A program made the position numbers and the translations under genes. Shown here piece after piece: positions 5,908-5,974 of a stretch of DNA of 5,974 bases. Numbering within the stretch: the stretch's first letter is position 1; each line of letters begins with the position of its first letter. The notes beneath the pieces are model-generated. The model was not told where the DNA came from. It ran no database searches and saw only the letters and a program-made list of their open reading frames with translations. This stretch comes from a bacterium (GTDB taxonomy: Bacteria; Bdellovibrionota; Bdellovibrionia; Bdellovibrionales; UBA1609): NCBI GenBank assembly GCA_021784635.1, contig JAJYHS010000287.1:1-5974 (forward strand). The letters run 5' to 3'.

Positions 5908-5974
5908 TTAGGCCACTTTTTTCACATTTCGGTTATTGTTACGGCGAGCTTGTGTTGGATCAATATTGAACAAT
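5908..5974 (-). CDS. Possible C-terminal end of a convergent gene (5' part outside window)
   Basis: On the minus strand one frame is open from the window edge to a TAA at 5910-5908. It encodes about 21 residues with a basic end (NIDPTQARRNNNRNVKKVA). The position, 10 nt beyond the TPR stop and with a hairpin between the two ends, is what a convergent neighbour would look like. An open stretch this short occurs easily by chance and another frame is open for 16 codons, so this is only a suggestion. If it is not coding, the 77 bases after the TPR gene hold nothing else I can support. Confidence 0.3.
   Translation of the reverse strand, partial: LFNIDPTQARRNNNRNVKKVA

Noticed and set aside
5960..5969. 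TCAATATTGA palindrome near the window end
   Set aside because: A 10-base AT-rich palindrome is expected by chance and has no matching copy or promoter nearby.

Overview
The window looks like chromosomal DNA of a Gram-negative bacterium with fairly balanced base composition (by eye a little under 50% G+C) and very tight gene packing. No RNA genes, CRISPR arrays, insertion sequences or phage genes are visible. The style of the P5C dehydrogenase and the abundance of TPR and envelope proteins would fit a Bdellovibrio-like or other former deltaproteobacterial lineage, but this is a weak guess from sequence style only.

Layout: (1) 1-1188, plus strand: the 3' part of a gene for L-glutamate gamma-semialdehyde (P5C) dehydrogenase, the second step of proline catabolism. 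The gene begins upstream of the window, so whether it is a PutA-type fusion or a stand-alone enzyme cannot be seen. (2) 4814 down to 1123, minus strand: a compact three-gene operon. In order of transcription it holds a bitopic membrane protein of unknown function, an RDD-family membrane protein with a very long cysteine-containing C-terminal domain, and a rhomboid intramembrane serine protease with an unusually large first loop. The first two genes are 6 nt apart and the last two share an ATGA. The rhomboid gene runs antisense into the end of the dehydrogenase gene by 66 nt. (3) 4872-5897, plus strand: a secreted protein made almost wholly of TPR-like repeats, divergent from the operon across only 57 nt. 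Its coding end forms a perfect inverted repeat that includes the first base of the stop codon. (4) 5908-5974: possibly the C-terminal end of another minus-strand gene.

How they may work together: the proline enzyme is ordinary metabolism and probably unrelated to the rest. The three operon products and the divergent TPR protein all appear to place large domains in or facing the periplasm. A plausible but untested reading is an envelope module: a rhomboid protease translationally coupled to a multipass scaffold and a single-pass protein, with a secreted TPR protein nearby. This is the part of the window most likely to hold something undescribed. The expression signals around 4815-4871 are also odd: the plus gene may be leaderless, and the best Shine-Dalgarno sequence of the minus operon points at an out-of-frame ATG.
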